This document shows, piece by piece, positions 63,456-64,000 of a stretch of 64,000 nt of DNA (within the stretch, counting starts at the first letter, position 1; every line of letters begins with the position of its first letter). Position numbers and translations under genes: made by a program. The stretch lies in contig UQYG01000001.1 of NCBI GenBank assembly GCA_900545275.1, positions 124,001 through 188,000 on the forward strand. The letters run 5' to 3'. Below the pieces are notes generated by a model. That model was given only the letters and a program-made list of their open reading frames with translations. It was not told where the DNA came from and did not search any database. This DNA comes from an uncultured Sutterella sp. Its GTDB lineage: Bacteria; Pseudomonadota; Gammaproteobacteria; Burkholderiales; Burkholderiaceae_F.

Positions 63456-64000
63456 TCAGCGGACGACGCAGGGGGCCTCCCCTTCGGGGAGCTTCTCGAT
63501 GCGGCCGATCGTGAAGACCTTTTCGCCCTGTTCTTCAAAGAGCGCCTTGGCGCGTTCGGCGTCCTGCGCCGCGACGATCACGACGAGGCCGATGCCGTTG
63601 TTGAAGACGCGGTGCATTTCGTGGCGGTCGATGTTGCCCTTTTCTTCGAGCCAGTCGAAGATCGCGGGGCGCGTCCAGGAGCTGCCGTCGATCACGGCCT
63701 GCACGCCTTCGGGAAGGACGCGGGGCACGTTTTCCACGAGGCCGCCCCCGGTGATGTGGGCCATGCCCTTGATGCGCACCGACTTGAGGACTTCAAGAAC
63801 GGGCTTCACGTAAATGCGGGTGGGTTCCATGACGCGGTCGGCGAGGGTCGCCCCGTCAAAGGGCATTTCCCAGTCGGCGCCGGCGACTTCCACCACCTTG
63901 CGGATCAGCGAGAAGCCGTTCGAGTGCGGGCCGCTCGAAGCGAGACCCAGAATCACGTCGCCTTCGTCGATCGTGGAGCCGTCGATGATTTCGTCCTTTT
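63456..64000 (-). CDS. purM: Phosphoribosylformylglycinamidine cyclo-ligase (AIR synthetase), 5' end outside the window
   Basis: Fifth step of purine synthesis: ATP-dependent ring closure to AIR. About 181 C-terminal residues are visible: GDVILGLASSGPHSNGFSLIRKV, MAHITGGGLVENVPRVLP and FNNGIGLVVIV are all typical of PurM. The frame stays open to the window edge, so the start lies beyond 64000. It is convergent with rfbC. Confidence 0.96.
   Translation of the reverse strand, partial: KDEIIDGSTIDEGDVILGLASSGPHSNGFSLIRKVVEVAGADWEMPFDGATLADRVMEPTRIYVKPVLEVLKSVRIKGMAHITGGGLVENVPRVLPEGVQAVIDGSSWTRPAIFDWLEEKGNIDRHEMHRVFNNGIGLVVIVAAQDAERAKALFEEQGEKVFTIGRIEKLPEGEAPCVVR

Overview
The window is a chromosomal stretch of a GC-rich Gram-negative bacterium. 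The best fit is a Burkholderiales member of the Sutterellaceae type (Sutterella/Parasutterella-like). This is inferred from betaproteobacterial-looking proteins and gene order (fba, purC, purE, purK, sua5 in one direction) combined with an anaerobic C4-dicarboxylate set: Dcu antiporter, class I fumarase, and a Wolinella-type di-haem fumarate reductase membrane subunit. I see no prophage, insertion sequence, CRISPR array or rRNA. There is one tRNA, tRNA-Thr(CGT). Coding density is very high, and many junctions are overlaps or a few bases.

Layout. 1-3.3 kb: dnaK and dnaJ. 3.3-7.5 kb: an RND efflux pump (inner-membrane pump plus adaptor, no outer-membrane channel gene). 7.6-11.7 kb: aminopeptidase P, a small lipoprotein, and a DEAD-box-family helicase whose motif II reads DEGD. 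12-14.8 kb: a tight operon of an exported unknown protein, nadD, rsfS, rlmH and maf. 14.9-17 kb: purD and a YebC-family regulator. 17.2-20.6 kb: two divergent M20-family hydrolases, the second followed by a protein that looks like a response regulator with its phosphorylation residues lost. 20.7-27.3 kb: larA-like racemase, dcu transporter, class I fumarase, HutC-type GntR regulator and frdC. 27.7-33.5 kb: upp, a LapA-like protein, fbp, pepN and a NapC/NrfH-type tetrahaem cytochrome. 33.8-37.3 kb: modE diverging from modABC, with a clear ModE operator between. 37.3-40.3 kb: purB, a Spy/CpxP-like protein and an orphan FixJ-type response regulator. 40.5-44.4 kb: DUF72 protein, nitroreductase, kynB, thioesterase, murI and yffB. 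44.4-52.5 kb: a long leftward run of sua5, purK, purE, purC, dgkA, fba, sulfurtransferase, amiC and tsaE. 52.6-64 kb: tRNA-Thr, a DUF748/AsmA-like protein, a P1B-type Zn/Cd/Pb ATPase with four N-terminal metal-binding domains, a short DnaQ, DedA, mutL, miaA, rfbC and the 3' part of purM.

How the parts fit. Dcu, fumarase and FrdC suggest uptake of malate, aspartate or fumarate and fumarate respiration with succinate export. The LarA-family protein beside Dcu could be a malate rather than lactate racemase, which would let D-malate enter the same route; this is inference. Sequences resembling FNR-type boxes lie upstream of frdC and the NapC-type cytochrome, and a related 17-bp motif lies upstream of both dcu and frdC. 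Molybdate import would serve Mo-enzymes encoded elsewhere.

An unusual regulatory theme is that intrinsic-terminator hairpins repeatedly sit only 5-50 nt upstream of the start codon of the next co-directional gene (pepP, purD, larA, fum, gntR, upp, dgkA, fba, dnaJ). For fba a plausible promoter fires straight into such a terminator. All functional calls come from reading the sequence by eye; no database search was run.
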